A stretch of DNA of 45,373 bases from Natrialba asiatica DSM 12278 (GCF_000337555.1 NZ_AOIO01000013.1:25429-70801), one strand, 5' to 3'. Shown: positions 9,017 through 19,273, counted from the first letter of the stretch. The notes: generated by a model not told the origin, from the sequence alone. Numbers and translations are program-made.

Positions 9017-9496
9017 ATGAGTACGATTCGAATCGTTCAGGGCACCGGGGAAGCCCCGACAGCGATGGCCTCCTACGACGCCGCACTCGCGGATGCCGGC
9101 GTCGAAAACTATAACCTCGTCTCCGTCTCCTCCGTGATTCCCGCCGACGTTCCCGTCGAAGATGTCGGAACTGCTCCGGAACTCGGCCCCGCCGGAGAAC
9201 GGCTCACCGTCGTCGAGGCCTGTGCAACCACCGCCGGTCCCGGTCAGGTCAGCGCCGCACTCGCCTGGTCCCGTGCCGACGACTCCGGACCCGGTCTGTT
9301 CTACGAGGTCGCCGACGAAACCGATCCAGAGGACGTCGAGCACCGCGTTCGAAAGGGATTAGCTGCCGGTCAGGACCTCCGTGAGTGGTCGTTCGGCGAG
9401 CCGCGCGTCGCCGTCGAACACAGCCAGGCCGAGTCCGGCGTTTACACCACGTCACTCGTCCTCGCCGTCTACGGTGAGAGTGAGCCGATCTGTTGA
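9017..9496 (+). CDS. pdaD: Pyruvoyl-dependent arginine decarboxylase
   Basis: 159 residues, normal for this family. The enzyme decarboxylates arginine to agmatine, needed in archaea for the agmatidine base at the tRNA-Ile anticodon and for polyamines. The proenzyme cleaves itself between two serines to form the pyruvoyl cofactor. The site is visible as NLVSVSSVIP, with predicted cleavage between Ser38 and Ser39. The C-terminal half ends with the conserved strand YTTSLVLAVYG. The start at 9017 (MSTIRIVQGTGEAPTAMASYDAAL) fits haloarchaeal homologues. It begins 61 bp after pan on the same strand, with a weak TATA-like CCTTACG about 30 bases upstream, so it may be read both with pan and alone. 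Confidence 0.93.
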   Translation: MSTIRIVQGTGEAPTAMASYDAALADAGVENYNLVSVSSVIPADVPVEDVGTAPELGPAGERLTVVEACATTAGPGQVSAALAWSRADDSGPGLFYEVADETDPEDVEHRVRKGLAAGQDLREWSFGEPRVAVEHSQAESGVYTTSLVLAVYGESEPIC

Positions 9497-9548
9497 GAAC
9501 CACTCCTGGCGCTGCGACTCCCGACACTGTCATCGGAGCTACTACTTG

Positions 9549-9577
9549 TCACTATCACTACCACTACCACTACTACA
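9549..9577 (+). repeat. CAY triplet repeat
   Basis: A short run of CACTAT/CACTAC triplets lies in the spacer between pdaD and the next gene. No gene spans it. It is a small microsatellite-like tract that could vary in copy number. Confidence 0.45.
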
Positions 9578-9706
9578 CCAGTCTCCCGCCGGTAGCAGTC
9601 CGTCTCACTATCGCCATCCCACTACGGCACCACGCCCACCAAATCAAAGAGTGTCCGAAGGCGAACCCTTTTGACCCGCCGTCCCCTGATAGCAGACAGG
9701 CTTCTC

Positions 9707-10099
9707 ATGAACGGAAATACGCCGTATGCAGGGCTTCCGGGGGAAACAGCTGCTGGTCAGCGCGCTGCGGCGGACATCCCCGACCTCTCGAGTTCACAAA
9801 AGCGGCTCCTTCACCGCGACGTCTCGCGGATCGCCGCCCGAACTCGTGAGTTCCTTCCGAACGAGTACATCGTCGACGCCGATGTCTCGACGAGTGCGAC
9901 CGGCCCACAGGTGACGGTTGCCGTTCGGCCGCCCGTCGGTCACGCCGTTAGCGCCGGGTTTACGCCGGAGATGGAGGAGATCTCCGAGGAAATCATCACG
10001 GCGGACGAGCGCGACGAGGTTGCCCGTGGACTGGCTGCAAGCGCGGCACTGCAGGTGAAACGGGCGGTCAGCGATGCAGTGACGCCGACGGCGAAGTAA
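9707..10099 (+). CDS. Conserved haloarchaeal protein, DUF5811-like
   Basis: 130 residues from the ATG at 9707 (MNGNTPYAGLPGE), which matches the N-terminus I remember for the haloarchaea-only DUF5811 group. The upstream frame to 9671 adds 12 residues without resemblance. The chain has a helical segment (SSSQKRLLHRDVSRIAARTREFLP), a beta-rich middle (QVTVAVRPPVGHAVSAGF) and an acidic helical C-terminus. It has no membrane segment, signal or metal motif. Function is unknown. It stands alone, converging with the minus-strand atpD block. Confidence 0.75.
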   Translation: MNGNTPYAGLPGETAAGQRAAADIPDLSSSQKRLLHRDVSRIAARTREFLPNEYIVDADVSTSATGPQVTVAVRPPVGHAVSAGFTPEMEEISEEIITADERDEVARGLAASAALQVKRAVSDAVTPTAK

Positions 10100-10138
10100 C
10101 CGTCATTCCCCAGTAGAATCTGGAGTCTCGATTTCTTC

Positions 10139-10657
10139 TCAGTACAGCAACTGTTCGAGTTGGTGCTGTCGACGCTCGAGATCGATCGCCGGCTCCACCG
10201 ACGGATCACGCTGTAATCGATCCAGTACCAGCAAGGGGTCCGTCCCGGAACGTTCGACATCCCTGAGAAGCGTCTCGATCGCCGATCGGTTCGTCGCCAG
10301 TGAACTCGCGAGTCCGATCGCGAGCGCGAGCGGAATCGCCTGCGATCGACGCGTGGGGAACGCCTCACTGATGGCGGCGAACTCGGATTCGGTACCGGTG
10401 TCAGTGTTAGTGTCGGCGTCGGCGTCGCCCGTATCAGTACCGTCAGCGGGACACTCGAGCGTCAGACAGTGCGTACAGAACTCGGCCACGAGTTCAGTAG
10501 CGGCGTCGGTGCCGGTGCCAGTATCAGTATCAACATCAGCAGCGCCACCACCCGTCGACTGAGCCGTCGCAGAAGAGTCGGCTGACGAGCAAGCAAATCG
10601 GTAGTCAGCCGGAACCGCAAACGCGACAGTCGGCGAGCCACACACCGGACAGGCCAT
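10139..10657 (-). CDS. Zinc-binding haloarchaeal protein, DUF6276-like, trailing atpD
   Basis: 172 residues. The N-terminus starts with CPVCGSPTVAFAVP and a second cysteine pair CTHCLTLEC lies near residue 63-71, which together look like a split zinc ribbon. Between and after them lie low-complexity Thr/Asp/Gly runs encoded by imperfect hexamer repeats. The C-terminal half is helical (SQAIPLALAIGLASSLA, then LLRDVERSGTDPLLVLDRLQRD). The DUF6276 label is from memory. The start codon lies 6 bp after the atpD stop, so the two are almost certainly co-transcribed, hinting at a role linked to ATP synthase assembly or simply a conserved position. No enzyme motif is seen. Confidence 0.7.
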   Translation of the reverse strand: MACPVCGSPTVAFAVPADYRFACSSADSSATAQSTGGGAADVDTDTGTGTDAATELVAEFCTHCLTLECPADGTDTGDADADTNTDTGTESEFAAISEAFPTRRSQAIPLALAIGLASSLATNRSAIETLLRDVERSGTDPLLVLDRLQRDPSVEPAIDLERRQHQLEQLLY

Positions 10658-10663
10658 GCCGAG

Positions 10664-11401
10664 TTAGTCGTCGTTCCCGGGAACGCCACCCGTCGCCGGC
10701 GGTTCCATATCCTCTTTCTCGACGCCCTCGGCTTCTGCGTCGTCGGATTCCTCCTCGGCCGCCGCTTCCTTTTCTTCCTGTTCTTTCTTTTCCTTGATCT
10801 TCTTCAGTCGGAAGGTTTCCTCGCGCTCTTGCTCTTCGAGTTTCTGTTCGATGTACTCCTGATTTTCGTAGAGGTCGGGGAGGAGTTTGAACTCGAGTGC
10901 GTTGACGCGGCGCTTGGTCGTCTCGATTTCGCGGAGCATCTTCTTCATTGCCGTCTCGACTTCCGCGGCGAGGATGATGCTCTCGAGTAAGTCTTCGTAG
11001 GCTTCGGCGGCCTCGTCGATGCGGGCCGAAGTCCCCATGATCCCGTAGCCACGCTCGCCAAGGTCCTTCGAGACGCGCGAGGACTCGATCTGCGGGACGA
11101 CGACGCCCATGATGTTCTTCGATTCGGTCGTAATCTCGGGGTGCTCCTGGAGTGCCGCAGCGGCACCGCGAACGGCAACGTCGCCGTCCATCGCCCGCGC
11201 CATGTTGATCTTCCGCTGGGCTTCCTCGTAGTCGTTGGCCAGGTCCCCGCGGACGTCCTGGGCCTTGTCCAGGATGTCCATGAACTCCATGATCAGCCCG
11301 TCCCGTTTCTTCTCGAGTGTCCCGTGCCCGCGTTCGGAAAGCTCGATGCGATCCTCGATCGCCATCAAGTTCTTGCGGGTGGGCTTGACATCGTTGGCCA
11401 T
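10664..11401 (-). CDS. atpD: A-type ATP synthase subunit D (central stalk)
   Basis: 245 residues. Subunit D is the coiled-coil axle that turns inside the A3B3 head and passes torque to the rotor. The N-terminal helix ([17 protein letters not shown]) and the C-terminal helix ([17 protein letters not shown]) are the conserved parts; the middle is the globular tip. A long Lys/Glu tail (from about residue 200) is typical of haloarchaea. It is set apart from the main atp operon by about 2.6 kb and four other features, and has its own promoter region with a palindrome at 11432-11445. The DUF6276-like gene follows 6 bp after its stop. Confidence 0.95.
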   Translation of the reverse strand: MANDVKPTRKNLMAIEDRIELSERGHGTLEKKRDGLIMEFMDILDKAQDVRGDLANDYEEAQRKINMARAMDGDVAVRGAAAALQEHPEITTESKNIMGVVVPQIESSRVSKDLGERGYGIMGTSARIDEAAEAYEDLLESIILAAEVETAMKKMLREIETTKRRVNALEFKLLPDLYENQEYIEQKLEEQEREETFRLKKIKEKKEQEEKEAAAEEESDDAEAEGVEKEDMEPPATGGVPGNDD

Positions 11402-11431
11402 CTTGTGGCGAGATTGCGCCCCCAGTCGGAT

Positions 11432-11445
11432 AACTGTTTACAGTT
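11432..11445 (-). promoter_or_regulatory. Palindrome AACTGTTTACAGTT in the atpD promoter
   Basis: A perfect 6+6 inverted repeat with a 2-base centre lies 31-44 bases before the atpD ATG. The minus strand here (CTGTAAACAG) also has the AT-rich character of the local TATA region, so a dimeric regulator bound here would compete with or guide TBP/TFB. Symmetry and position are direct observations; a regulator is inferred. Confidence 0.45.
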
Positions 11446-11498
11446 GGTTCGGTCGTCCGGACAGTAGCACTCGCGAACGGTTCTGTTCTCCGGCCTGC

Positions 11499-11738
11499 TT
11501 ATCCAAGAAAGAGGTCGGCCAGGTCGCTCGTCTTTCCGCCTTTGTAGAGTTCAGCGTAGCCGCAGTTCGTACAGGAAACCACGCGAAAGCGGCGGTTCTG
11601 AATGTCGAAGAACTTCGAGAACCCGGTTCCCGTTGTCGAGATATCGTCGACTTCGGTTTCCGTGTGGCCGCACTTCGGACAGCCGCTGTCAGTCTCGCTC
11701 CCGTCGCCGTGTTCGGGTCCGTCACTGGAATCGATCAT
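11499..11738 (-). CDS. Small zinc-ribbon protein
   Basis: 79 residues from the ATG at 11738. Two cysteine pairs, CPKCG near residue 20 and CTNCGY near residue 57, are separated by a conserved-looking segment (FSKFFDIQNRRFRVVSC), the pattern of the COG3478-type nucleic-acid-binding zinc ribbons. The N-terminus is a short acidic linker. A longer frame to 11765 would add nine residues but starts inside the promoter. It is divergent from the small membrane protein at 11809, with only 70 bp between them. A nucleic-acid role is likely from family knowledge, but the target is unknown. Confidence 0.75.
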   Translation of the reverse strand: MIDSSDGPEHGDGSETDSGCPKCGHTETEVDDISTTGTGFSKFFDIQNRRFRVVSCTNCGYAELYKGGKTSDLADLFLG

Positions 11739-11761
11739 ACGACATCCGACGAAGAGCGTCA

Positions 11762-11770
11762 GCAAATGTT
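11762..11770 (-). promoter_or_regulatory. TATA-like box for the zinc-ribbon gene
   Basis: On the minus strand ACATTTGCT lies 25-32 bases before the ATG at 11738. It is weak but correctly spaced. Confidence 0.35.
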
Positions 11771-11808
11771 TTGTGCTCTACGTGAGAACGGAGAACGGAA
11801 GCGCGCCC

Positions 11809-12090
11809 ATGGCTGTCACCATCATTATCGTCCTCTGTATTGGATTCGCGTTCATGGCCGGCATGTATCTCCTGGTCGAGAGCGAAACGTCGAATCCGAC
11901 CGTCGTGGACCGAGAACAGGCCGAACAGGCAGCAAAGAAACAGGGCGGACTCGATCGGGACCACGAGACTGACGACAATCGTGCGACGCGGGAGACCACT
12001 GCTACCGGCGGCGAGACAACGCACGGTTCCAAAACGAAAACGGAGCCGTCGGCCGAATCACGAAACGGCTGGGAATTCGACCGAGAGTAA
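11809..12090 (+). CDS. Small single-pass membrane protein
   Basis: 93 residues. One N-terminal hydrophobic helix (residues 2-23, VTIIIVLCIGFAFMAGMYLLV) is followed by a long, charged, Thr-rich soluble tail without cysteines or recognisable motifs. It is either anchored with the tail outside, or an uncleaved signal-anchor protein. It is a lone plus-strand gene inside a block of minus-strand genes between the acyl-CoA ligase and the zinc ribbon. I do not recognise the family. The coding call rests on frame, codon bias and the clean membrane helix. Confidence 0.55.
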   Translation: MAVTIIIVLCIGFAFMAGMYLLVESETSNPTVVDREQAEQAAKKQGGLDRDHETDDNRATRETTATGGETTHGSKTKTEPSAESRNGWEFDRE

Positions 12091-12116
12091 CATCCGGCCG
12101 ACGGCACGCTTGGTCG

Positions 12117-13790
12117 CTATCCCTGCCCGATCATCCCCTCTTCGTCCTCCCACTCCCGTTCGCGCAGTTCGTACTTCTGTACCTTCCCCGTCGCCGTCGT
12201 CGGCAACTGCGTGACGAACTCGACCCGCTGGACCGCCTTGTACCCCGCGAGATTCTCGCGGGTGAACTCGACCAGTTCGTCCGTCGATACGCCGGGGTCG
12301 TTTACGTCTCCGCTGGCAGGCACGACGAACGCCTTCGGCGTTTCACCCCACTGCTCGCTCGGTGACGGAATCACTGCGACAGCAGCGACCGCGGGATGGT
12401 CGAACAGCGCGTCCTCGAGTTCGATACTCGAAATGTTCTCGCCGCCGGAGATGATGATGTCTTTCTTGCGGTCCTGAATCGCGATCATGCCGTGTTCGTC
12501 GATAGTTGCGAGATCGCCCGTGTGGAAGTACCCGTCGAGACGGTCGGAAAAGGCCTCCGCGGTCACCTCGGGCTTGTTCCAGTACTCCTCCATGACCTGA
12601 TTACCGCGGACGACGACCTCGCCGATAGTCGTTTTGTCGCGGGGGACGTCGTTGCCGTCTTCGTCGACGACGCGGACCTCGGTCCCGAGAAAGCCGAGCC
12701 CCTGGCGCTTTTTGATGGCAAACCGACCGTCGCTATCGGCATCGAAGTGTCGCCGGGCATCCGAGGTCGTGATCAGTGGCCCGGTCTCTGTCGCACCGTA
12801 GACGTGTTTCAGTTGCCAGCCGAACTCGTCTTCAACGGTACGGATGGTCGCCTCCGGCGGCGCGCTCCCGGCCGTCGCAATTCGCACGTCGCTCGCCCCG
12901 CTCGTCTCCGGGGGCGAGGACGCGTCCTCGTAATGGTCGATCAGCATGTTCAGCACCGTCGGCGCGCCACACAGGTACGAAACGTCCTCCTCGCGGATCG
13001 TCTCGAGAATCCACTCGGCATCGACCCCGCGCGTACAGACGTGTTTCGCGCCCATTCCCGTCACGGCATAGATGTGGCCCCAGCCGTTGACGTGGAACAT
13101 CGGCAGCGTCCAGAGGTACGTGTCGTCGTCCGTAACGTCCTGATGGATCGAGATCAGGTACGCGTGGAGCGTCTCGGTGCGGTGGGTTCGACAGACGCCC
13201 TTCGGGTCGCCGGTCGTCCCCGAGGTGTAATTGATCGTGATGATGTCGTCCTCGGCCATCGTCGGGCGGTCGTACTCGGCGGTCGCGTTCGCGAGTAGAT
13301 CGTCGAACGACTCCCACGCCTCGTCAGTTGCGTCTGATCCGTCCGATGCGGAGGTCTCGGCATCGCCGGCCTCAGTCCCGATAGCATCGACGTCGTTCGT
13401 GATGAACGTCTCCGTCGGCACCTCATCGCGAACGGCCTCGACCTTCTCGGCGAACTCGTAGTCGGCGTAGATTACGTCCACGCCCGCGTCTTCGAGAATG
13501 TACGCGTAGTCCTCGGACGTCAACCGATAGTTGAGTGGCGTATGGACCGCCCCGAGTTGCATCGTTCCGTAGGCCGCCTCGAGTTGGTAGTGCGTGTTCG
13601 GATCGAGCACTGCAACGCGATCACCCTTCTCGACGCCGCGATCCTGGAGCATCGACGCGAACCGGTCCGCGCGCGCTCCGAGTTCAGCGTAGGTGAACCG
13701 TTCCCCAGTTGTCGCGACGACGGCCTCCTCGTCCCCGTAGTGACGCCGTGCCCGGTCGAGAAAATCCGTCACGAGCAGTGGTTTGTGCAT
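12117..13790 (-). CDS. Acyl-CoA synthetase (AMP-forming fatty-acid CoA ligase family)
   Basis: 557 residues. It activates a carboxylic acid with ATP to an acyl-adenylate and transfers it to CoA. Core motifs in order: the P-loop YTSGTTGDPKGV, the FHVNGWGH region, YGATETGP (adenine contact), YFHTGDLATIDEHG (ribose-binding Asp), the hinge RKKDIIISGGENIS, and the C-terminal TATGKVQKYELR with the catalytic Lys. The motif set and length fit the medium/long-chain acyl-CoA ligase branch. Start: the ATG at 13790 (MHKPLLVTDF); a codon three residues earlier is less likely. The promoter carries a striking inverted repeat (13794-13836). It lies between atpB and atpD and is probably independently regulated; the acid substrate is unknown. 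Confidence 0.92.
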   Translation of the reverse strand: MHKPLLVTDFLDRARRHYGDEEAVVATTGERFTYAELGARADRFASMLQDRGVEKGDRVAVLDPNTHYQLEAAYGTMQLGAVHTPLNYRLTSEDYAYILEDAGVDVIYADYEFAEKVEAVRDEVPTETFITNDVDAIGTEAGDAETSASDGSDATDEAWESFDDLLANATAEYDRPTMAEDDIITINYTSGTTGDPKGVCRTHRTETLHAYLISIHQDVTDDDTYLWTLPMFHVNGWGHIYAVTGMGAKHVCTRGVDAEWILETIREEDVSYLCGAPTVLNMLIDHYEDASSPPETSGASDVRIATAGSAPPEATIRTVEDEFGWQLKHVYGATETGPLITTSDARRHFDADSDGRFAIKKRQGLGFLGTEVRVVDEDGNDVPRDKTTIGEVVVRGNQVMEEYWNKPEVTAEAFSDRLDGYFHTGDLATIDEHGMIAIQDRKKDIIISGGENISSIELEDALFDHPAVAAVAVIPSPSEQWGETPKAFVVPASGDVNDPGVSTDELVEFTRENLAGYKAVQRVEFVTQLPTTATGKVQKYELREREWEDEEGMIGQG

Positions 13791-13793
13791 ACA

Positions 13794-13836
13794 CCCCAAC
13801 CAGTATCAACAATGATTATGGTTGTTTTGGTTGGGG
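13794..13836 (-). promoter_or_regulatory. Inverted repeat around the acyl-CoA synthetase promoter (candidate operator)
   Basis: CCCCAACCA (13794-13802) is mirrored by TGGTTGGGG (13828-13836), and inside these CAAC (13807-13810) is mirrored by GTTG (13821-13824) about the same centre. Between the arms the minus strand reads CATAATCATT, a TATA-like box about 25 bases before the ATG at 13790, so one arm falls on the expected transcription start. A regulator bound here would block initiation. The symmetry is seen; its use is inferred. Confidence 0.5.
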
Positions 13837-13930
13837 CAGTACTGGGCTCACGGACTGGTGCCCGATAGTAGCTACTGCAAGTCAGTGTACACCTGATCGC
13901 ACAACTGTCGTGCGAGCGGGTAAACCGTTC

Positions 13931-13952
13931 CAGTGGTACTTCGCTACCACTG
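13931..13952 (-). terminator. Hairpin downstream of atpB, candidate end of the atp operon transcript
   Basis: CAGTGGTA (13931-13938) and TACCACTG (13945-13952) form a perfect 8-bp stem with a 6-base loop, 82 bases after the atpB stop on the transcribed strand. Only a weak T-rich stretch (GGTTTACC) follows, so it may be a termination or processing signal rather than a classical terminator. Confidence 0.4.
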
Positions 13953-14033
13953 TGGCTCGCGGGACCGGTGTGTCATCGAGCCAGATACCAATAGCAACCC
14001 GAACGAATGAACGCAAACAGCGGCTGAAGGCGC

Positions 14034-15458
14034 TTAGGCCTCGACTTCGGCGGCTTCCTGCTCGTCTTCGCGATAGTGCTCTTCGATGAGTTCTTCGTCG
14101 ATCCGGTTGAGCTCCGCTTTCGGCAGGTCAGAGAGCAGATCCCAGCCGAGTTCGAGCGTCTCCTCGATGGATCGGTTGGTATCGTACCCCTGCTGAACGA
14201 ACTCCGTCTCGAAGCGGTCGGCGAAGTCGAGGAACTTGTTGTCCCGCTCGGACAGCGCTTCGCGACCGACGATGTTCACGAGGTCGCGCAGGTCCTCACC
14301 TTCCGCGTAGGCGGCGTACATCTGGTCGGAAACGTCGCCGTGGTCCTCGCGAGTGAGCCCCTCGCCGATCCCGTCGTCCATCAGTCGGGACAGCGACGGC
14401 AGGACGTTGACCGGCGGCTCGATACCCTGACTGTTCAGGTTCCGGTCCATCACGATCTGGCCCTCCGTAATGTAGCCGGTCAGGTCCGGAATCGGGTGCG
14501 TGTCGTCGTCGCCGGGCATCGTCAGGATCGGAATCTGCGTGACCGATCCGTCCTTGCCCTCGATCCGACCCGCACGCTCGTAGAGCTGTGCCAGGTCGGT
14601 GTACATGTATCCGGGGTAGCCACGGCGACCCGGAACCTCCTCGCGTGCGGCACCGATCTCGCGCAGCGCCTCACAGTAGTTGGTCATGTCCGTTAGGATG
14701 ACCAGCACGTGATAGCCCTTCTCGAAGGCGAGATACTCCGCCGTCGTCAGTGCGAGTCGCGGCGTGACCTGCCGCTCGACGGCCGGGTCGTCCGCGAGGT
14801 TCATGAAGACGACCGACCGCTCGAGTGCACCCGTGCGCTCGAAGTCGTCCATGAACTCGTTCGCCTCCTCGGCGGTGATACCCATCGCACCGAAGATGAC
14901 GGCGAACTCGGAGCCGTCCTCGTCGCCCTCACTGTCACCGTCACTCTCCTCCGGCACGGTCGCCTGTCGAGCAATCTGCAGCGCGAGTTCGTTGTGCGGC
15001 AGCCCGGAACCGGAGAAGATCGGCAGCTTCTGTCCGCGAACCAGCGTGTTCATGCCGTCGATGGCGGACACGCCGGTCTGGATGAACTCTTCTGGGTACT
15101 CCCGAGAGAAGGGATTGATTGCCTCGCCGACGATGTCCTGGCGTTGGTCGGGAATGATCTCCGGCCCCCCGTCGATGGGGTTCCCGGAACCGTCTAGAAC
15201 CCGCCCGAGCAGATCCTCGGTGACGGGCATCTTCATCGTCTCCCCCAGGAAGCGAACGGAGGCATTGCGGTCGATGCCGCCAGTCCCCTCGAACACCTGG
15301 ATCGAGACGATTCCCTCGCTCGATTCCAGTACCTGTCCGCGCAGGGTCTCCCCCTGTGGTGTCTCGATCTCGACGATCTCGTCGTACCCGACGGGCTCGT
15401 CGACCTCGGCGAACACCAGCGGACCGCTGATCTCCGTGATAGTCTGGTATTCTTTCAT
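14034..15458 (-). CDS. atpB: A-type ATP synthase subunit B
   Basis: 474 residues. This non-catalytic regulatory subunit alternates with subunit A in the A3B3 head. As expected for B it lacks a Walker A lysine loop: the equivalent site reads [19 protein letters not shown]. Other conserved segments are [15 protein letters not shown] at the start, [18 protein letters not shown] and the C-terminal [17 protein letters not shown]. The start is at 15458, 2 bp after the atpA stop; the open frame further upstream overlaps atpA and is spurious. It is the last gene of the tight operon. An acidic insertion ([12 protein letters not shown]) is a haloarchaeal adaptation. Confidence 0.96.
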   Translation of the reverse strand: MKEYQTITEISGPLVFAEVDEPVGYDEIVEIETPQGETLRGQVLESSEGIVSIQVFEGTGGIDRNASVRFLGETMKMPVTEDLLGRVLDGSGNPIDGGPEIIPDQRQDIVGEAINPFSREYPEEFIQTGVSAIDGMNTLVRGQKLPIFSGSGLPHNELALQIARQATVPEESDGDSEGDEDGSEFAVIFGAMGITAEEANEFMDDFERTGALERSVVFMNLADDPAVERQVTPRLALTTAEYLAFEKGYHVLVILTDMTNYCEALREIGAAREEVPGRRGYPGYMYTDLAQLYERAGRIEGKDGSVTQIPILTMPGDDDTHPIPDLTGYITEGQIVMDRNLNSQGIEPPVNVLPSLSRLMDDGIGEGLTREDHGDVSDQMYAAYAEGEDLRDLVNIVGREALSERDNKFLDFADRFETEFVQQGYDTNRSIEETLELGWDLLSDLPKAELNRIDEELIEEHYREDEQEAAEVEA

Positions 15459-15460
15459 CG

Positions 15461-17224
<1,764 letters not shown>

Positions 17225-17227
17225 AGT

Positions 17228-17596
17228 TTACTCACTGTCTGCGTTCGCCTGTGCTGACTCCTCGGTTTCGCCCTCGCTCTCGTCCATCAGGTCGATCCCG
17301 ATCGCTCGCTTGATCTGCTCGCGTAGCCCGCCACCACCGGTTCCGCTGCCGATCGTGACGACGACCGGTTCGACGCTCGTCTCGACGTTCTGACGGACGT
17401 TGCGCGAGAGGAACTCGAGATCGTCATCGTGCATCACGACAATCCCGACCTCGTCGTCGTTGAGCACCGTCGTGGCGGCATCATCGAGTGCAGCGTCCTT
17501 CTCGTCGTCCGGGACGTTCTCGAATCGACGGACGCCTGCGAGTCGGAATCCGGTCGTAAACTCCGGACTGCCGACGACTGCGATTTCCTGACTCAT
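17228..17596 (-). CDS. atpF: A-type ATP synthase subunit F (central stalk)
   Basis: 122 residues. Subunit F binds the D axle and helps couple and regulate rotation. It starts with IAVVGSPEFTTGFRLAGVR, the first strand and loop of the Rossmann-like F domain, and continues with DDEVGIVVMHDDD. The Gly-rich TIGSGTGGGGLREQIKRAIGIDL near the C-terminus is the conserved tail helix region. An acidic tail follows. The ATG overlaps the atpC stop by 4 bases, a coupling overlap. Confidence 0.93.
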   Translation of the reverse strand: MSQEIAVVGSPEFTTGFRLAGVRRFENVPDDEKDAALDDAATTVLNDDEVGIVVMHDDDLEFLSRNVRQNVETSVEPVVVTIGSGTGGGGLREQIKRAIGIDLMDESEGETEESAQANADSE

Positions 17597-18675
17597 AGAA
17601 TCACCAGTTCCTCTTCGATCTCGCTCTCCGTCAGCCCGACCTCCCGACCCCGCGCAATCGCACGGATATTCTCGACCTCGCGTTCTTTCGCGAGGATGTA
17701 CGACAGCACGGCCGAAATCGAGACCGGGTAGATGCTCGAGAGCGTATCGGCGTACTCGAGCAACGCAGCGTCTAGTGCGTGCTCGAACTGGATAAGGCTG
17801 TCAGCATCGCGCAATCGACCCAGCGCGCCCGACAACCGGTCGCCATACCGCTTGTTCTCCGCGAGATGGTCGACGAGTTCATCGTAGTCTGCGACGAGCC
17901 GGTTCAAATCGGACTCGTCGAACAGGACGCCGCCGTCGATGTAGTAGGCCGCCGGATCGAGATCCGCACCGCTGCGGGCGAGTCGCAACGCGTTCCGCGC
18001 GTTTCGGAAGTCGATTTCGGCCTGCAAGAACTCGACGTAGCGTGCCATCGGCCCCTCCTGGGGCAGCGTCTGGGGTTGGAGCTGTCCCGGCGATCGTCCA
18101 ACGTCCTCGAGCAAGTGCTCGTAGAACTCGCGATCCAGCGCGTTCTCGAGTGCGACGAGGGCTTCGGTCTCCTCGAACTCCGCGTACGCTCCCGAAAGCG
18201 GCTCGTAGAAGAGCGTTCCCGACAGAATTTCGATCGCGTCCTCGATCGTATCGACTTCGAGAAGGCGGTCGAGCGTTCGATCGTCGAGTTCACCGGCACG
18301 GATGAGGTCCGTCTCGATCTCCTCGGAATCGGTGTCGGTGTAGATACCGCGGATAATCGTCTTGATGTTCCAGACGTCGAATTTTCGGAGGTACCGGGAG
18401 ATGAGGTCGTACAGTCGTCCGTCCGACCACTCCAGCAGATCGTCGAAGTGCTTGGCGAGATTTTGGTTGAGGGCGTATTCGATCAGATCGACCCCCGAAA
18501 AACGCGTTCCGAGTGCGTTGATCTCGCGTTCGTACTCCGTTTCCTCCATGAACCGCGCGATTTCGCTCGGCCCCATCCGGATCAGCTTCCGATAGTCTTC
18601 GTCTGCGAACAGCGAGGCTCGGCGGGACCGAACGCGAGCGTTCACGTATTCCGGATTCGAGGCACCTACACTCAT
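17593..18675 (-). CDS. atpC: A-type ATP synthase subunit C (rotor collar, V-type d homologue)
   Basis: 360 residues. This funnel-shaped subunit sits on the membrane ring and joins it to the D/F axle. Characteristic pieces are NPEYVNARVRSRRASL at the N-terminus, FDVWNIKTIIRGIY in the middle and the C-terminal SYILAKEREVENIRAIARG, all typical of the archaeal C and eukaryotic d family. It overlaps atpE by 4 bases at its start and atpF by 4 bases at its end. Confidence 0.95.
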   Translation of the reverse strand: MSVGASNPEYVNARVRSRRASLFADEDYRKLIRMGPSEIARFMEETEYEREINALGTRFSGVDLIEYALNQNLAKHFDDLLEWSDGRLYDLISRYLRKFDVWNIKTIIRGIYTDTDSEEIETDLIRAGELDDRTLDRLLEVDTIEDAIEILSGTLFYEPLSGAYAEFEETEALVALENALDREFYEHLLEDVGRSPGQLQPQTLPQEGPMARYVEFLQAEIDFRNARNALRLARSGADLDPAAYYIDGGVLFDESDLNRLVADYDELVDHLAENKRYGDRLSGALGRLRDADSLIQFEHALDAALLEYADTLSSIYPVSISAVLSYILAKEREVENIRAIARGREVGLTESEIEEELVIL

Positions 18676-19253
18676 TGATCGAAGAGTTGGGTGCTGATCT
18701 CCCGGAGGTTGTCTTCCCAGACGTCTTCGAGCACCGAGTCGAACGTGTTGTTGACTCGAACGCGGGACTGCTCGCTCTCGACGACGACGCCACCGAGACA
18801 GTCGTACTCGCCGGCGAACTCGTAGCCGTCGTAGTCCGCGAGGATCGACTCGATCAGTTCCCGGTCGTCGCTCCGACCGTAGACGCTGACATCGTCGTTC
18901 TCGTCGAACTCCGAACTTGCGGCGTCGAGGAGATCGCGGGTGAGTTCTTCGCGGGTGTCGCCCTCGAGGGACGCGAGTTCAGCTTCGACATCCTCGCGGA
19001 CGTTGCCAAGAACGTCACGGCGGGCCTCCAGGCGCTTTTGTTTCGCCTCCAGCTTCGCACTGGAGAGTCGCTGTTCGCGCAACTGCTCGATCTCTCGATC
19101 GGCCTCGGCGTCGGCCTCGGCAACGATCTCCTCGGCGTCGGCCTCGGCTGCCGATTCGATCTCCTCAGCGCGTGTCTCGCCAGTTTCACGGATGTCCTCC
19201 GCACGCGCGTGAGCCTCTTCTCGAATGTCTTCGACAACTGTGTCCAAACTCAT
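18672..19253 (-). CDS. atpE: A-type ATP synthase subunit E (peripheral stalk)
   Basis: 193 residues. With subunit H it forms the stator stalks. The first 100 residues are one long, highly charged helix (IREEAHARAEDIRETGETRA onward), followed by a small alpha/beta head whose sequence DYDCLGGVVVESEQSRVRVN-like segment is the conserved contact with A/B. It overlaps atpC by 4 bases and lies 20 bp after atpK. Confidence 0.95.
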   Translation of the reverse strand: MSLDTVVEDIREEAHARAEDIRETGETRAEEIESAAEADAEEIVAEADAEADREIEQLREQRLSSAKLEAKQKRLEARRDVLGNVREDVEAELASLEGDTREELTRDLLDAASSEFDENDDVSVYGRSDDRELIESILADYDGYEFAGEYDCLGGVVVESEQSRVRVNNTFDSVLEDVWEDNLREISTQLFDQ

Positions 19254-19273
19254 TGGTGAGAGAAGGGGTGTGG

